Notes: generated from the sequence alone by a model not told the origin. Shown: positions 8,678 to 19,193, numbered from the stretch's first letter. The stretch is 64,000 nt of DNA from Cupriavidus sp. BIS7 (GCF_000292345.1 NZ_ALOU01000050.1:1-64000), one strand, 5' to 3'. Made by a program: numbers and translations.

Positions 8678-10118
8678 GGTGCATCCTCTCGAAGAGATCG
8701 TGCAGCTGGGCGATCGAGCTGCCGTAATCGGCGCGCTCGTGGATGTCCTGCTGCAGGAAGGCCTCCATGCGCGAGTGCATGCGAATCGCGAGATCAAGTT
8801 CCGGATCGCTGCCCGGCACATAGGCGCCGACGCTGATCAGGTCGCGGTTGCGCTGGTAGCGCGACATCAACTGCTTGAAGCGCCGCACTGAGGCAAACTG
8901 CGGCGCGTCGATCAGGGCCGTCATGGCGCGGCTGATCGATGCTTCAACGTCGATGGCCGGATAGTGGCCGGCCTCGGCAAGACTGCGGGACAGCACGATG
9001 TGGCCGTCCAGAATGGCGCGCGCTGAGTCGGCGATCGGGTCCTGCTGGTCGTCACCCTCGGTCAGCACCGTATAGAACGCGGTAATCGAACCGCCGCCCT
9101 CGGGGCCGTTGCCGGTGCGCTCCACCAGCGTCGGCAGCTTGGCGAATACCGACGGCGGATAGCCCTTGGTAGCGGGCGGCTCGCCGATGGCCAACGCGAT
9201 CTCGCGCTGGGCCATCGCGTAACGCGTAAGCGAATCCATGATCAGCAGCACGTGCTGCCCCTTGTCGCGGAAGTACTCGGCCAGCCGCGTGGCATAGGCG
9301 GCGCCCTGCATGCGCAGTAGTGGCGAGCAGTCTGCCGGCGCGGCAACCACCACCGAACGCTTGCGGCCTTCCTCGCCAAGGATGTTCTCGATGAATTCCT
9401 TCACTTCGCGGCCGCGCTCGCCAATCAGGCCCACCACGATGACGTCAGCGTTCGTATAGCGCGCCATCATGCCCAGCAGCACGCTCTTGCCGACGCCAGA
9501 GCCCGCGAACAGGCCCATGCGCTGGCCGCGCCCAACCGTGAGCATGCCGTTGATTGCACGCACGCCCGTGTCAAGCACGGTTTCGATCGGCGCGCGTGTC
9601 AGCGGGTTGATCTGCATACCGGCCAGCGGCACTTCGCTGGCGGCGGTGATCGGGCCCAGACCGTCCAGCGGACGGCCGGCGGCATCGAGCACGCGGCCCA
9701 GCAGGCCATCGCCAACGGGCAGGCGCTTCGAGCCCGGTTCACGCGGCGCGGCCACGCCACTGGGCAGCGGCGAAGGTTCCAGCGGGTAGACGCGGGCACC
9801 CGGCACCAGGCCGGCCACGTCCGATTGCGGCATCAGGTACAGGCGGTCGGCGCCAAAGCCGACGACTTCGGCTTCGGCCGTGCGCGGGCCGCCGTGCGAA
9901 TGCTGGCCGGACGGCAGTTCGATCAGGCAGTCGCTGCCCACCGGCATGCGCAGGCCCACGGCTTCCAGCACCAGTCCGGCGGCACGCGTCAGGCGGCCGC
10001 AGGTGCGCTTGCTGTCGATCTCGGCGACGCTTGCCGACGCGGCCGTCAGCGCATCGCGCCAGCGTCCGGCATGGCCTGCAGCGGGGGGCGCAGTGACCTG
10101 AGCCTGCTCGTCATGCAT
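8670..10118 (-). CDS. fliI: flagellum-specific ATPase FliI
   Basis: A protein of 482 residues. Walker A is GSGVGKS at about 206-212, followed by the type III ATPase signature [15 protein letters not shown]. Walker B is in [20 protein letters not shown], and [20 protein letters not shown] is the conserved N-terminal junction. It forms the hexameric cytoplasmic ATPase that energises flagellar protein export with FliH and FliJ. It overlaps fliH by 8 bases and fliJ by 8 bases, which implies translational coupling. Confidence 0.95.
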   Translation of the reverse strand: MHDEQAQVTAPPAAGHAGRWRDALTAASASVAEIDSKRTCGRLTRAAGLVLEAVGLRMPVGSDCLIELPSGQHSHGGPRTAEAEVVGFGADRLYLMPQSDVAGLVPGARVYPLEPSPLPSGVAAPREPGSKRLPVGDGLLGRVLDAAGRPLDGLGPITAASEVPLAGMQINPLTRAPIETVLDTGVRAINGMLTVGRGQRMGLFAGSGVGKSVLLGMMARYTNADVIVVGLIGERGREVKEFIENILGEEGRKRSVVVAAPADCSPLLRMQGAAYATRLAEYFRDKGQHVLLIMDSLTRYAMAQREIALAIGEPPATKGYPPSVFAKLPTLVERTGNGPEGGGSITAFYTVLTEGDDQQDPIADSARAILDGHIVLSRSLAEAGHYPAIDVEASISRAMTALIDAPQFASVRRFKQLMSRYQRNRDLISVGAYVPGSDPELDLAIRMHSRMEAFLQQDIHERADYGSSIAQLHDLFERMHHG

Positions 10119-10947
10119 GCGGCGGCTCCCACGGGTCGTTACGGCCGAGTGCCTTGACTACGCGCTCCCAGCGCGTGGATAGGCTGGCGTCCATTTCACC
10201 GCTGGCCGCGCTGGCGATGCAGCCGCCGCGCGCGATCGTGGGGTCGGCACGCAGCGTCCAGCCAGCGGCTTCCAGTTCGCCGCGCAGGTGCGTTTCCACC
10301 AGTGTCACGTCGTCCGGGTTCAGCAGCAGGCACGGCGCGCCGGACAGCGGCGGCTCGGCGGCCAGCAGCTCGCGGGCGGCCGGCAGCAATGCGGCCGGGT
10401 CCAGTTCCATGGTCTTGCGCACAAGCTGGCGGGCCACGTCGAGGGCCAGCCCGATCAGCGCGTTGGAGATGTCGTTGTCGACACGGCCGAGCGCATCGCG
10501 GAAGTTGGCGGCAAGCTGCTGGAGACGCGCTGCTTCATTGCGCGCCGATTCCAGTCCACGTGCGTAGCCTTCGCGGTGGCCATCGCCATAGCCCTGGGTC
10601 TGGCCCTGGTTGTAGCCTTGCGCGTAGCCTTCCTTGCGCGCGCCGTCGCGCATCGCATCGAGCGCTTCGAAGTCGATTGCGGGCGGGGGAGGCGGCTCCA
10701 CGGGCAACTGGGCCTCGAGTGCCTTCTTCAGTGCGTCGCGCGGATCGAGCGAATCCATCTGCCAGCGCTGCCAGCTTTCGCCACGCGTGCGTGCGCGGGC
10801 AGGGGTGGCAAAGCCCTGGAACCCTTCGTCCTTGCCGTTCCCGTTTCCGCTTCCATTGCCGCCGCCGCTGGACGGCGCGCCGAAGAAGCCGGGGTCGCCG
10901 TGGCCCGGGCCACGGCCGGCGGCAAAGCCGCGGTCAAACGTAGGCAT
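10111..10947 (-). CDS. fliH: flagellar assembly protein FliH
   Basis: A protein of 278 residues that binds and regulates FliI. A Gly-rich, disordered N-terminus (about 60 residues) is followed by [20 protein letters not shown], a glycine-repeat helix typical of FliH, and by a C-terminal domain with [20 protein letters not shown]. The ATG at 10947 is chosen because GGAGG lies 5 bases upstream. A TTG five codons earlier (10962) would overlap fliG further and has a poorer site. It overlaps fliG by 14 bases and fliI by 8. Confidence 0.9.
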   Translation of the reverse strand: MPTFDRGFAAGRGPGHGDPGFFGAPSSGGGNGSGNGNGKDEGFQGFATPARARTRGESWQRWQMDSLDPRDALKKALEAQLPVEPPPPPAIDFEALDAMRDGARKEGYAQGYNQGQTQGYGDGHREGYARGLESARNEAARLQQLAANFRDALGRVDNDISNALIGLALDVARQLVRKTMELDPAALLPAARELLAAEPPLSGAPCLLLNPDDVTLVETHLRGELEAAGWTLRADPTIARGGCIASAASGEMDASLSTRWERVVKALGRNDPWEPPHA

Positions 10948-11926
10948 CTTCGCCTCCGCCAATCTGGATTTCGCCGGCTTCGGAAAGGCGTCTCACAACC
11001 TGCAGGATTGCCTTCTGTTCGGCCTCGACCTGCGACACGCGCACCGGCCCCAGCGCATCGAGATCCTCGCGAAGCATTTCGCCGGCACGGGTCGACATGT
11101 TGCGGATGAACTTGTCGCGCAGTTCCTGCGGCGCGCCCTTGAGCGCGACGATAAGCGACTCGGTGGCGATTTCCTTGAGCACGCGCTGGATGCCGCGGTC
11201 TTCCACTTCCAGCAGGTTCTCGAACAGGAACATCTCGTCGATGATCTTCTGCGCCAGATCGGCGTCGTGCGTGCGCACGCCGTCGATGACCGCTTCCTCG
11301 TGGGCCGTGCTCATCAGGTTGATGATCTCGGCAGCCGTGCGGACGCCGCCCATGCGGCTGCGCTTCAGGCTCTGGCCTGCCAGCAGCTTGGTCAGCACGT
11401 CGGTCAGTTCCTGCAGCGCGCCCGGCTGTACGCCGCCGAACGTGGCGATACGCAGGATCACATCGTTGCGCAGGCGGTCCGTGAACAGCGACAGCACTTC
11501 GGAGGACTTCTGGCGGTCGAGGTGGATCAGGATCGTGGCGATGATCTGCGGGTGTTCGTCCTTGATCAGTTCGGCCACGGACGTTGCATCCATCCAGTTC
11601 AGCGAATCGATGCCGCCGCCCGGATCGCGCGATTCGAGGATGTCCTCGATCACCGACAGCGCGCGTTCTTCGCCCAGCGCCTTGTTCAGCACGCTCTTGA
11701 TGAACGAACTGGAGTCGACGTTCAGCGCCAGGTACTGTTCGGTCTCGTTGCGGAACTCGGTCAGCACCTCGGCCATTTCCTCGCGGGTCACCGCCGACAG
11801 GCTGGCCATGGCCGAACCAAGCTGCTGCACTTCGCGTGGCGACAGGTGCTTGAAGACTTCGGCGGCCGAATCCTCACCCACAGCCATCATCAGGATGGCG
11901 CTCCTCTGCAGGCCCTTCTCGGTCAT
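10934..11926 (-). CDS. fliG: flagellar motor switch protein FliG
   Basis: A protein of 330 residues, the typical FliG length. It starts MTEKGLQRSAILMMAVGED and carries AEVFKHLSPREVQQLGSAMA, the middle-domain EHPQ region (LIKDEHPQIIATILIHLD), and the C-terminal torque helix region with charged residues (MSTRAGEMLREDLDALGPVR). It sits in the C-ring under the MS ring and contacts the stator. An in-frame ATG at 11944 lies inside the end of fliF. The start at 11926, just after the fliF stop, fits family alignments better. Confidence 0.93.
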   Translation of the reverse strand: MTEKGLQRSAILMMAVGEDSAAEVFKHLSPREVQQLGSAMASLSAVTREEMAEVLTEFRNETEQYLALNVDSSSFIKSVLNKALGEERALSVIEDILESRDPGGGIDSLNWMDATSVAELIKDEHPQIIATILIHLDRQKSSEVLSLFTDRLRNDVILRIATFGGVQPGALQELTDVLTKLLAGQSLKRSRMGGVRTAAEIINLMSTAHEEAVIDGVRTHDADLAQKIIDEMFLFENLLEVEDRGIQRVLKEIATESLIVALKGAPQELRDKFIRNMSTRAGEMLREDLDALGPVRVSQVEAEQKAILQVVRRLSEAGEIQIGGGEDAYV

Positions 11927-11930
11927 TCCC

Positions 11931-13613
11931 TTAGCCCTCGTCATTTGCCATCCAGGTCTTGATTACGCTGGCGACCAGGCGCGGGTCGCGTTGCGCGGCG
12001 TCGCGCACCAGGGCGAGATCGCTTTCGTATTTCGCGGCAAGGCGCAGCACTTCCGGATTGGTTTCCACTTCCGGCGGCAGCAGAACGGCTTCGGTTGCGG
12101 CGGAAGTCTCGGTGGGCGCGGGCAGCGGCGGCGCGGTGTACTTGCGCAGCACCGGACGCGCCACCTTGAACCACAGGAACACGGCCAGCAGTGCCAGCAG
12201 CAGATAGCCCACGCCAGTCTTGGCCAGGTCGATCATCTGCGGCTGCTTCCACACCGGCACTTCCGGTTCCTTCTCGACGTCGTTCGTGAACGGGCTGTTG
12301 ACCACGTTCAGCGAATCGCCGCGATCGGCGGAGAAGCCCATCGCTTCCTTGGTCAGGCTTTCGACCTGCGCCAGTTCCTTGGCCGACAGCGCTTCCGTCA
12401 CCGGCTTGCCCTTGGCATCGACCTTGGTGCGGTAGTTCACCACCACGGCCACCGACAGGCGCTTCACGCCGCCCGGGGCCTGCTGCACGTGGCGAACCGT
12501 GCGGTCGAGTTCATAGTTGGTGGTGGCGTCGCGGCGGCTGCTGCTCGGGCCGGTCTTCTCGGCGGTCTGGGTTGCCTGGGTGGCCTGATTGGCCTGTGCT
12601 GGCGGATTCGGCTGGCCGGGCTGGCGCGGCGGCTGTGGCGTGGTCACCGGCGCCACGGCAGCAGCCGGCGGCTGGTTCGACAGCGCGCCGGGCACGCCGC
12701 CCACTGGGGCCGAGTTCTGCGTATTCGATTCGCTGACCTGCTGGCTGCGGATCGCGGCGTTGGTCGGGTCCTGGTTCGGCTTGAAGCTCTCGTCGGTGTG
12801 CTCCACGGACGAGAAGTCGACGTCGGCCGTGACCTGGGCGTGGACGTTGTCCTTGCCGAGGATCGGCACGAGGATCGACTCCACGCGCTTCACGTAGTTC
12901 TGCTCCACCTGCTGCACGAACTTGAGCTGGGTGGCATCGAGCGACCGGTCGCTGTTGCCCGACAGCAGGTTGCCATGCTGGTCGACGATGGAAATGGACT
13001 TGGGCGTCAGTTCCGGCACGCTGGACGACACCAGGTGCGTGATGGCGGCCACCTGGCCTTCATCAATCGCACGGCCCGGATACAGCTGAAGGACGACCGA
13101 TGCGGTCGGCTTCTGGCGCTCGCGCACGAAAAGCGTGGGCTTGGGGATGGCCAGGTGCACGCGTGCCGCCTGGACGGCACCGATCGATTCGATAGAGCGG
13201 GCCAGCTCGCCTTCCAGGCCGCGCTGGTAGTTGACCTGTTCGGCGAACTGGCTGATGCCGAACTTCTGGTTGTCCATCAGTTCCATGCCCGTGGTGCCGC
13301 TCTTGGGCAGGCCCTGACCGGCCAGGCGCAGGCGCGTCTCATGCACCTTCTCGGCGGGCACCATGACCGCGCCACCGCCCTCGGCGAACTTGTACGGCAC
13401 GTTCATCTGCTGGAGCGACTGGATCACGGCACCGCCGTCGCGCTCCGACAGATTGGAATAGAGAACCTTGTAATCGGGCGCGCGGGACCACATCACGCCC
13501 ACGGCGATGGCCGCCACCAGCGCGGCGCCGCCCAGCATCATGGGCAGGCGCGGATTGGCCTTGACCTTTTCCAGCAGGGCCGCGCTGTTAGGCAGGGTTG
13601 CGGTCGCGTTCAT
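11931..13613 (-). CDS. fliF: flagellar MS-ring protein FliF
   Basis: A protein of 560 residues with two membrane segments: one near residues 25-45 (MMLGGAALVAAIAVGVMW) and one near the C-terminus (GVGYLLLALLAVFLWFKV). Between them are the YscJ/FliF ring-building domain (SNLSERDGGAVIQSLQQMNV, QVNYQRGLEGELARSIES) and a Pro/Gln/Ala-rich linker. The C-terminal tail (VIKTWMANDEG) binds FliG. It is the first gene of the leftward fliFGHIJK operon and diverges from fliE. Confidence 0.95.
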   Translation of the reverse strand: MNATATLPNSAALLEKVKANPRLPMMLGGAALVAAIAVGVMWSRAPDYKVLYSNLSERDGGAVIQSLQQMNVPYKFAEGGGAVMVPAEKVHETRLRLAGQGLPKSGTTGMELMDNQKFGISQFAEQVNYQRGLEGELARSIESIGAVQAARVHLAIPKPTLFVRERQKPTASVVLQLYPGRAIDEGQVAAITHLVSSSVPELTPKSISIVDQHGNLLSGNSDRSLDATQLKFVQQVEQNYVKRVESILVPILGKDNVHAQVTADVDFSSVEHTDESFKPNQDPTNAAIRSQQVSESNTQNSAPVGGVPGALSNQPPAAAVAPVTTPQPPRQPGQPNPPAQANQATQATQTAEKTGPSSSRRDATTNYELDRTVRHVQQAPGGVKRLSVAVVVNYRTKVDAKGKPVTEALSAKELAQVESLTKEAMGFSADRGDSLNVVNSPFTNDVEKEPEVPVWKQPQMIDLAKTGVGYLLLALLAVFLWFKVARPVLRKYTAPPLPAPTETSAATEAVLLPPEVETNPEVLRLAAKYESDLALVRDAAQRDPRLVASVIKTWMANDEG

Positions 13614-13974
13614 GCGAGCGTCTCCGGCTCGACAGGGCTAACCCTGCCCTTGCCACTCTGGCCTTTGCTGCCGTTATTCATTCCGGCACGGCTCAAATCA
13701 CGCTGCTGAAAAAACACGCGCACTCCCGCGATAGTTGATATTCATTGGCCGGGGGCGGGCTGCAAGGGACGCGGCTGTTCCGCCAGATCCGGCACGGTAG
13801 CGATGATCGGCCACAAGCGCCCATGACAATCGGCTGAATAGGGGAGGTTTTCCCGCCGATTTCGTCCTTTGGTCAGTGCGGGCGGATCAGTACAGTGCGA
13901 GGGCTGAAACTGGATGATGTGTGATTTATCGTGCACGTCGTCCGTCAACCCTGACTTATGGACCCGGACGCGTC
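13614..13974. other. divergent fliF/fliE intergenic region
   Basis: This 361-base gap separates two divergent early flagellar operons and must hold both promoters. I looked for sigma-28 and sigma-54 signatures and found none that were convincing, which is compatible with FlhDC-dependent class II promoters, but I cannot define a binding site by eye. No supported coding region lies here. Confidence 0.5.
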
Positions 13975-14295
13975 ATGACGATTTCTTCCATCGAGGGCAT
14001 GCTCCAGCAACTGCGCGGCCTGGCGCAGGTGGCTGGCGGCGGCACCACTACGCAGGCGGCCACGGCTGCCACGGAAAGCTTTTCCGGCGAACTGCAGCGC
14101 TCGCTGCAACGCCTGAACGCCACGCAGGACCGTGCCTACGGCAAGGCGGAGGCATTTGAACTGGGCAAGCCCGGTGTGTCGCTCAACGACGTGATGATCG
14201 ACATGCAGAAGGCCAACATCTCGTTCCAGACCGCCGTGCAGGTGCGCAACCGCCTGACGACGGCCTATCAGGAAATGATGAACATGACCGTCTGA
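13975..14295 (+). CDS. fliE: flagellar hook-basal body protein FliE
   Basis: A protein of 106 residues starting MTISSIEGMLQQLRGLAQ. The conserved C-terminus is VSLNDVMIDMQKANISFQ followed by VQVRNRLTTAYQEMMNMTV, the FliE signature. It links the MS ring to the proximal rod and is an early export substrate. It is transcribed alone to the right. A GC-rich hairpin (CCCGCGGC...GCCGCGGG, about 14316-14341) follows and may end the transcript. Confidence 0.95.
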   Translation: MTISSIEGMLQQLRGLAQVAGGGTTTQAATAATESFSGELQRSLQRLNATQDRAYGKAEAFELGKPGVSLNDVMIDMQKANISFQTAVQVRNRLTTAYQEMMNMTV

Positions 14296-14356
14296 GCGTC
14301 ACTCAGGACGGCAAAACCCGCGGCGCGCGCGTGCCGCGGGCGTCCCCTCCGGGACA

Positions 14357-14572
14357 TCACAGACAGAAGATCTCTTCCGCGTAGCGATGGCTGCGCGGCT
14401 TGAACGCCAGATCCCCGCCTTCGGCGCCAAACACCGTGCAATCTCCCGGCGTATCGCGGTTCACTACCTGCGTGCCGATGGACAGCGCAGAGAAGTTGCC
14501 AATGTGGCTGCGTCCGATGATCGAGGTGCCGGAGACCCATTCCCGCCGGTGGTTTTCATGATTGGTTGAATT
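14357..14572 (-). pseudogene. remnant of a hexapeptide acyltransferase gene (3' end only)
   Basis: About 70 codons ending at a TGA at 14357-14359 encode WVSGTSIIGRSHIGN, then GTQVVNRDTPGDCTVFG and a tail of FKPRSHRYAEEIFCL. This matches the C-terminus of the intact acyltransferase at 28316-28969 (NTAIIGRSNVGANT, GTGVINRDTPGNCVAYPG, VLEDIFRV). The preceding NSTNHENH also fits its NSTVGKNH. The first two thirds of the gene are missing; upstream codons do not match the family. It is a degraded paralogue or the end of a gene cut by rearrangement, pointing away from the OGT gene. Confidence 0.7.
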
Positions 14573-14689
14573 GCCGAGGTTTTCGGCGCGAGTTCGCCAA
14601 ATGGGCGTAGCAGCGGCAGCAGTAATCTGCGCGGACTCAAACTGGAAAGGCGTTTTGCGTGGGAGGCCGCGCGGCGCCGGGCTCCCATC

Positions 14690-16924
14690 ATGCATGACAG
14701 CTACTACGCCGAGAAGGCGTCCAAATATCTCGCCAAGGCCGAGTCGCGCTTCAAGGCAGAACAGTACAAGGACTGCATTCGCCTGGCAGCACGCGCCGAG
14801 GAACACGGCTTTGACTCGCCTCGCACCCACTTCCTACGTGGGGTCAGCTGGTTGCGGCTTGGTGACAAGAACCTGGCATTGCGCGCTGCCGAGCAGGGGA
14901 TCGACCGGTTTGCGGACGATGATGAGCTGCGCTCGCTGGCTGGCGAGGTCCTGATGGCGCTAGGCCGATATGCCGAGGGAAAGGCAGTGCTTGAACCGGC
15001 TATCGCGAAGAACACGCCAATGTGGCAAGCGTGGGTCGCCTACTCGGCTCTCCACCTCGGCTTGCAGGACTACCCGGGTGCGACCGAGGCAGCGCTGCGC
15101 GCCCGAGCGTTAGCCCCGGGGAAGACGGCCGCGCTGACGGCGTATGCCAATGCCATGAAGGAAACGGGCCACGTGACGGAAGCCGTTAGTGCGCTGCAAG
15201 AGGCGATCCGGATTTCGCCGAACGAGCCGTTGATACGCCTGATACTGCTGTTCGTGATGCTGTTCGACGAGAACACAACAGGGCTGGACCTGCGTCGCGA
15301 GGCCGAGTCCTGCGCGGCCCTGCTGATGCCGCGCAACGCCACGGAGGTGATCAAGCCCTCTGATAGCGGCCGGATACGGCTGGGCCTGATCTCCAACGAC
15401 CTCGTCAATCACGCGTGTGCGTACTTCATCATTCCGTTCCTGGCGAATATCGATCACACCCGCGTGCAGGTCTTCGCCTATTCGCTGAACGGACATATGG
15501 ACAACATCACGCAGAAGATCCGCTATCACGTGGAGAGCTTCGTCGAGCTTGCCGGCAAGTCCGGCACCGAGATCGTGGATAGGGTGCGCGCGGACCGGCT
15601 CGATGTGCTGATCGATCTCGGTGGCTATACGCGGAACACGCCGCTGGGCTACATGGCCCACCGTCTGGCCGTGACCCAGGTCACGTGGCTCGGTTATCCG
15701 GCCTCCACCGGATTGCCCACCATGGACTATCGGCTCACGGATGCCGTGACAGATCCTGTCGGCAATGAGGCGTTTCACACCGAGAAGTTGCTACGAGCAC
15801 CGGTCTCGATGATGGCGTATTCCCCGCTAGTGGCGCGTCCGCTTATCGCCTATGCCGCTAACTACCGGACGCGGCCGACGCCGGCGCTGGAGAATGGCTA
15901 TGTTACGTTCGGCTGCTGCGTCAACCTTGCGAAGATCAGCCAGCGGACGCTCCGGCTCTGGGCAGGTGTGCTGGCCCGCTGCCCCGAGGCCAGGTTCCTG
16001 GTCGAGTGCGCCGGGCTCCAGAACGATACCGTCCGGTTGCCGTTGCTGGAGCGCATGGCAGCCGCAGGCATCGATACGGATCGCGTGATCTGTGTGCCGC
16101 GCGAAGGCCCCAACCAGTATTTGCTCTACCACCGCATCGATATCGTGCTGGACACCGTACCGCTGACCGGTGGGACCAACGCCTGTGACGCACTGTGGAT
16201 GGGCGTGCCGATCGTCAGCATCGCCGGAAGCGCCTGCCACGAGAGAATTTCTGCGTCATACCTCAAGGCCGTGGGGCTATCTGACCTGGCTTGCGAGACC
16301 AACGAACAGTACATCGAGACCGCTGTGTCGCTGGCTTCGGACGTGGCGCAACTGAACGCACTGCGCATGTCGATCCGGCCAATGTTCGAGAACAGCGCGC
16401 TCTTCGATGCCGCGGGTCTGTGCCGCTGGCTGGAGGGCGAAATGGAGGGCTGGGTATCCGCATACCGGACGCCGGGCCGGCTGGACCGTCCTGCGGGCGA
16501 CGGCTTTTTCTTCAGCGGGCAATGGATTCCGATGGAGCAGATCTTGACTTCGGCCGTTGAAGCCATGGTGAACCACGACGCTGAAGGGCTGACCAATGTT
16601 CTCGAGAACATCTCCGCCAAGTGGAACAAGCACTGGCTGGTGGCCTACGCGCTATCCGAACTGCTGTACCAGGAGGGCGACAAGCCCGGCGCGCTGGAGC
16701 TGCTGATCGACAGCGCTGTGCTGCGCAAGTACTCGCTACCGCTGTACCGATTGCTGCTTGCCCGGTTGGACGAACTCGATCGGGACAAGTCGGTGCTGGC
16801 TGGCTTCCTGCAGGAGTCGTTTGGCCTCGACCTCGCTTTTGTCGAGGCAATGCCGGTGCCGTCTATCCACGAGATTACCGGCGTGCCCGCGCGCACGCAG
16901 CAAGCCGAAGAGGTGGCAGCATGA
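14690..16924 (+). CDS. TPR and SPINDLY/O-GlcNAc-transferase-type glycosyltransferase, probable flagellin glycosyltransferase
   Basis: A protein of 744 residues. Residues 1-200 are TPR-like helices ([20 protein letters not shown] and onwards). Residues about 225-575 match glycosyltransferase family 41: a conserved His in [37 protein letters not shown], the UDP-site Lys in [15 protein letters not shown] and [22 protein letters not shown]-terminal region of about 150 residues has no domain I recognise. Proteins of this type attach sugars to Ser/Thr of flagellin in several bacteria. Its stop overlaps rfbF (ATGA), so donor synthesis and transfer are coupled. No strong ribosome site precedes the ATG. 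Confidence 0.85.
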   Translation: MHDSYYAEKASKYLAKAESRFKAEQYKDCIRLAARAEEHGFDSPRTHFLRGVSWLRLGDKNLALRAAEQGIDRFADDDELRSLAGEVLMALGRYAEGKAVLEPAIAKNTPMWQAWVAYSALHLGLQDYPGATEAALRARALAPGKTAALTAYANAMKETGHVTEAVSALQEAIRISPNEPLIRLILLFVMLFDENTTGLDLRREAESCAALLMPRNATEVIKPSDSGRIRLGLISNDLVNHACAYFIIPFLANIDHTRVQVFAYSLNGHMDNITQKIRYHVESFVELAGKSGTEIVDRVRADRLDVLIDLGGYTRNTPLGYMAHRLAVTQVTWLGYPASTGLPTMDYRLTDAVTDPVGNEAFHTEKLLRAPVSMMAYSPLVARPLIAYAANYRTRPTPALENGYVTFGCCVNLAKISQRTLRLWAGVLARCPEARFLVECAGLQNDTVRLPLLERMAAAGIDTDRVICVPREGPNQYLLYHRIDIVLDTVPLTGGTNACDALWMGVPIVSIAGSACHERISASYLKAVGLSDLACETNEQYIETAVSLASDVAQLNALRMSIRPMFENSALFDAAGLCRWLEGEMEGWVSAYRTPGRLDRPAGDGFFFSGQWIPMEQILTSAVEAMVNHDAEGLTNVLENISAKWNKHWLVAYALSELLYQEGDKPGALELLIDSAVLRKYSLPLYRLLLARLDELDRDKSVLAGFLQESFGLDLAFVEAMPVPSIHEITGVPARTQQAEEVAA

Positions 16925-17691
16925 AGGCAGTGATCCTGGCCGGCGGACTCGGCACGCGTATCTCGGAAGAGTCGCACCTGCGGCCGAAGCCGATGATCGA
17001 GATCGGCGGCAAGCCGATCCTCTGGCACATCATGAAGACGTACTCGCACTACGGCATCAACGACTTCGTGATCTGCCTCGGCTACAAGGGCTACATCATC
17101 AAGGAGTATTTCGCCAACTACTTCCTGCACATGTCGGACGTTCGCTTCGACATGAAGCACAACCAGATGGAAGTGCTGCAGCGGCACGTGGAGCCGTGGC
17201 GCGTTACGCTGGTGGATACCGGCGAGCACACGATCACCGGCGGCCGCCTCAAGCGCGTGCGCGAGTATCTCGACAACGAGCCGTTCTGCTTCACGTATGG
17301 CGATGGTGTTTCGGACGTCAATATCCGCGCGCTGCTCGACTTCCACCTGAGCCATGGCAAGCCCGCCACCGTGACGGCGATCCAGCCGCCGGGCCGCTAC
17401 GGTGCGCTCGACATGCACGGGTCGGAAGTGCGCAAGTTCCAGGAGAAGCCGGCCGGTGACGGAGCGTGGATCAATGGTGGCTATTTCGTGCTGGAGCCGT
17501 CGGTGATCGACCTGATCGACGGCGACAGCACTGCCTGGGAGGCTGAACCGATGATCCGGCTTGCGCAGCAGGGCGATCTGCACGCGTTTTCGCATCGCGG
17601 CTTCTGGCAGCCCATGGATACGCTGCGCGACAAGAATCTGCTGGAGCAGCTCTGGACTTCCGGCAATCCGCCTTGGAAGGTTTGGACGTGA
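16921..17691 (+). CDS. rfbF: glucose-1-phosphate cytidylyltransferase
   Basis: A protein of 256 residues starting [20 protein letters not shown], the nucleotidyltransferase signature of RfbF, with [18 protein letters not shown] and [12 protein letters not shown] (metal-binding Asp). It makes CDP-glucose from CTP and glucose-1-phosphate, the entry to CDP-linked deoxysugars. It overlaps the OGT gene by 4 bases (ATGA) and rfbG by 4 bases (GTGA), so the three genes are translated as one unit. Confidence 0.95.
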   Translation: MKAVILAGGLGTRISEESHLRPKPMIEIGGKPILWHIMKTYSHYGINDFVICLGYKGYIIKEYFANYFLHMSDVRFDMKHNQMEVLQRHVEPWRVTLVDTGEHTITGGRLKRVREYLDNEPFCFTYGDGVSDVNIRALLDFHLSHGKPATVTAIQPPGRYGALDMHGSEVRKFQEKPAGDGAWINGGYFVLEPSVIDLIDGDSTAWEAEPMIRLAQQGDLHAFSHRGFWQPMDTLRDKNLLEQLWTSGNPPWKVWT

Positions 17692-18779
17692 AGTGCTTTG
17701 GCGATATCTACCGTGGATGCCGCGTCCTGGTGACCGGTCACACGGGCTTCAAGGGGAGCTGGCTGGCGCAATGGCTGCATATGCTTGGCGCTCAGGTCAC
17801 GGGGCTGGCGCTGCCGCCAGCTACGGCGCCGAATCACTGGGGCTTGCTCGGCCTTGACCGCTCGGCGGCCTGCAATGACTTGCGCGGCGACGTAAGCGAT
17901 ATCGCCGCCGTCGATGCCGCATTCGTGCAAGGCCAACCCGAGATCGTGTTCCATCTGGCTGCGCAACCGCTGGTGCGCGCATCCTATCGTGATCCGCTCG
18001 AAAGCTGGTCGACCAACGTCATGGGCACCGCCAACGTGCTGGACGCCTGCCGCCGGCATCCCGGCGTGCGGGCCGTGGTCGCAGTTACCACCGACAAGGT
18101 CTACGCGAACCAGGAGTGGTCCTGGGGCTATCGCGAAGCGGACCGGCTAGGCGGCCATGATCCCTACAGCGCCTCGAAGGCGGGGGCCGAGCTTGTAGCG
18201 GCCAGCTACCGTCAGAGCTTCTTCGCGCAGACGGGTGCGCCGCTTCTGGCAACCGCGCGTGCAGGCAATGTGATCGGGGGTGGGGACTGGTCCGAGGACC
18301 GGCTCATCCCCGATCTTGTCCGCGCCGTGTCGCGTGGCGAATTGCTCGAAATCCGGTCGCCGGGTGCTACACGCCCGTGGCAGCATGTGCTCGATTGCCT
18401 GTCCGGCTATCTGCTGCTTGGGCAGCGGCTGCTGCAGGGTGATGCCGATTGCGCCGACGCCTGGAATTTCGGGCCCTCCGAGGCGGACAACCGCACGGTT
18501 GAAAGCGTGCTGGGCGCAATGCAGAGCCATTGGCCCGCGCTCGACTGGCATGTCAGTGCAGCGCCACGTCCGCACGAGGCGAACCTGTTGTACCTCGACA
18601 GCGCGCGGGCACGCGGAAAACTCGGCTGGCGGCCTGTCTGGCAACTCGAACAGGCGCTAGCCGCCACGGCAAGCTGGTATCAGGCGCCGCAGGGTGACAT
18701 GGCGAACATGACCTGGCGGCAGATCGACGCGTACATGACCGCCGCCGCCGTCGCGGGTGTCCGTTGGATGACCTCATGA
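17688..18779 (+). CDS. rfbG: CDP-glucose 4,6-dehydratase
   Basis: A protein of 363 residues of the extended SDR family. The Rossmann motif GHTGFKG is at 17-23, followed by [20 protein letters not shown]. The catalytic Thr-Asp-Lys is in [14 protein letters not shown] and the Tyr-x3-Lys in [11 protein letters not shown]. It converts CDP-glucose to CDP-4-keto-6-deoxyglucose. The start is taken as GTG at 17688, with GGAAGG 7 bases upstream and a GTGA overlap with the rfbF stop; an upstream TTG (17673) has no such support. No RfbH-type 3-dehydratase is anywhere in the window. Confidence 0.93.
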   Translation: MKCFGDIYRGCRVLVTGHTGFKGSWLAQWLHMLGAQVTGLALPPATAPNHWGLLGLDRSAACNDLRGDVSDIAAVDAAFVQGQPEIVFHLAAQPLVRASYRDPLESWSTNVMGTANVLDACRRHPGVRAVVAVTTDKVYANQEWSWGYREADRLGGHDPYSASKAGAELVAASYRQSFFAQTGAPLLATARAGNVIGGGDWSEDRLIPDLVRAVSRGELLEIRSPGATRPWQHVLDCLSGYLLLGQRLLQGDADCADAWNFGPSEADNRTVESVLGAMQSHWPALDWHVSAAPRPHEANLLYLDSARARGKLGWRPVWQLEQALAATASWYQAPQGDMANMTWRQIDAYMTAAAVAGVRWMTS

Positions 18780-18835
18780 ACATCACACCGCTACCGATAG
18801 CCGGTGCGCGCTGATCGATACTCGGCGCATGACGG
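18776..18835 (+). pseudogene. probable frameshifted 5' remnant of an RmlC/RfbC-type epimerase gene
   Basis: An ATG overlapping the rfbG stop (ATGA) starts [12 protein letters not shown] and then meets TGA at 18812-18814. Reading on in the -1 frame gives LIDTRRM, so the original was probably [18 protein letters not shown], the pattern of RmlC N-termini; compare MKFTATTVPGAFVIDVEP at the start of the intact cupin gene ending at 30857. The expected D-x-RG-F motif and the cupin are absent. I read this as a fourth operon gene lost by frameshift and deletion. The fragment is short, so the assignment is tentative. Confidence 0.4.
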
Positions 18836-18917
18836 CCTATCTGGATGCGTTTGCCGAATCTGCCCAGATTGCCGAGCTTCTGGTTGGACAGAGTTCGCGC
18901 GTGATGCGCCGGCTGGA

Positions 18918-19193
18918 TCAGGCCCGGTTGGAGGCGCCGTCCTCGATCTGGTGCAGCCACGCCAGCAGTTGCGCCACCGCCAGGTAAAGCTGCGGCGGAA
19001 TCTGGGAATCCATGTCCACCTGCATCAGCAGGTTGACCAGCGCCGGCGAGTTGTGGACGTAGACGCCGGCCTCCTGCGCGCGCGCGACGATCGAATCGGC
19101 GGTTACGCCATAGCCCTTGGCCACCACGCGCGGAGCCCTTTCGCCTTCTTCGTATGACAGCGCCACCGCGGCGCCGCGCGACGTGTCGTTCAT
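18918..19193 (-). CDS. FlhB C-terminal-domain homologue (FhlB type)
   Basis: A protein of 91 residues equivalent to the cytoplasmic part of FlhB after the NPTH cleavage site: GAAVALSYEEGERAPRVVAK, then AGVYVHNSPALVNLLMQVD and IPPQLYLAVAQLLAWLHQI. It has no membrane domain and no NPTH motif. Free-standing FlhB C-domains occur in several bacteria and may substitute for or modulate the FlhB switch. Its start overlaps the stop of the second fliK-like gene (ATGA). FlhB and FliK are functional partners, so the pairing is meaningful. Confidence 0.85.
   Translation of the reverse strand: MNDTSRGAAVALSYEEGERAPRVVAKGYGVTADSIVARAQEAGVYVHNSPALVNLLMQVDMDSQIPPQLYLAVAQLLAWLHQIEDGASNRA

Noticed and set aside
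6890..8836. A 648-residue rightward reading frame opposite fliK and fliJ
   Set aside because: Low-complexity Cys/Gly/Arg composition is the mirror of the Ala-rich fliK; there is no ribosome site or family match.
11097..13709. An 870-residue rightward reading frame opposite fliF and fliG
   Set aside because: It is antisense to two well-supported flagellar genes, has a His/Arg/Gly-biased composition and no recognisable domain; GC-rich genes often leave open antisense frames.
14690..18779. CDP-3,6-dideoxyhexose (abequose, paratose, tyvelose) synthesis
   Set aside because: rfbF and rfbG are present, but no RfbH-type iron-sulfur/PMP 3-dehydratase is found anywhere in the window, so 3-deoxygenation is not supported.
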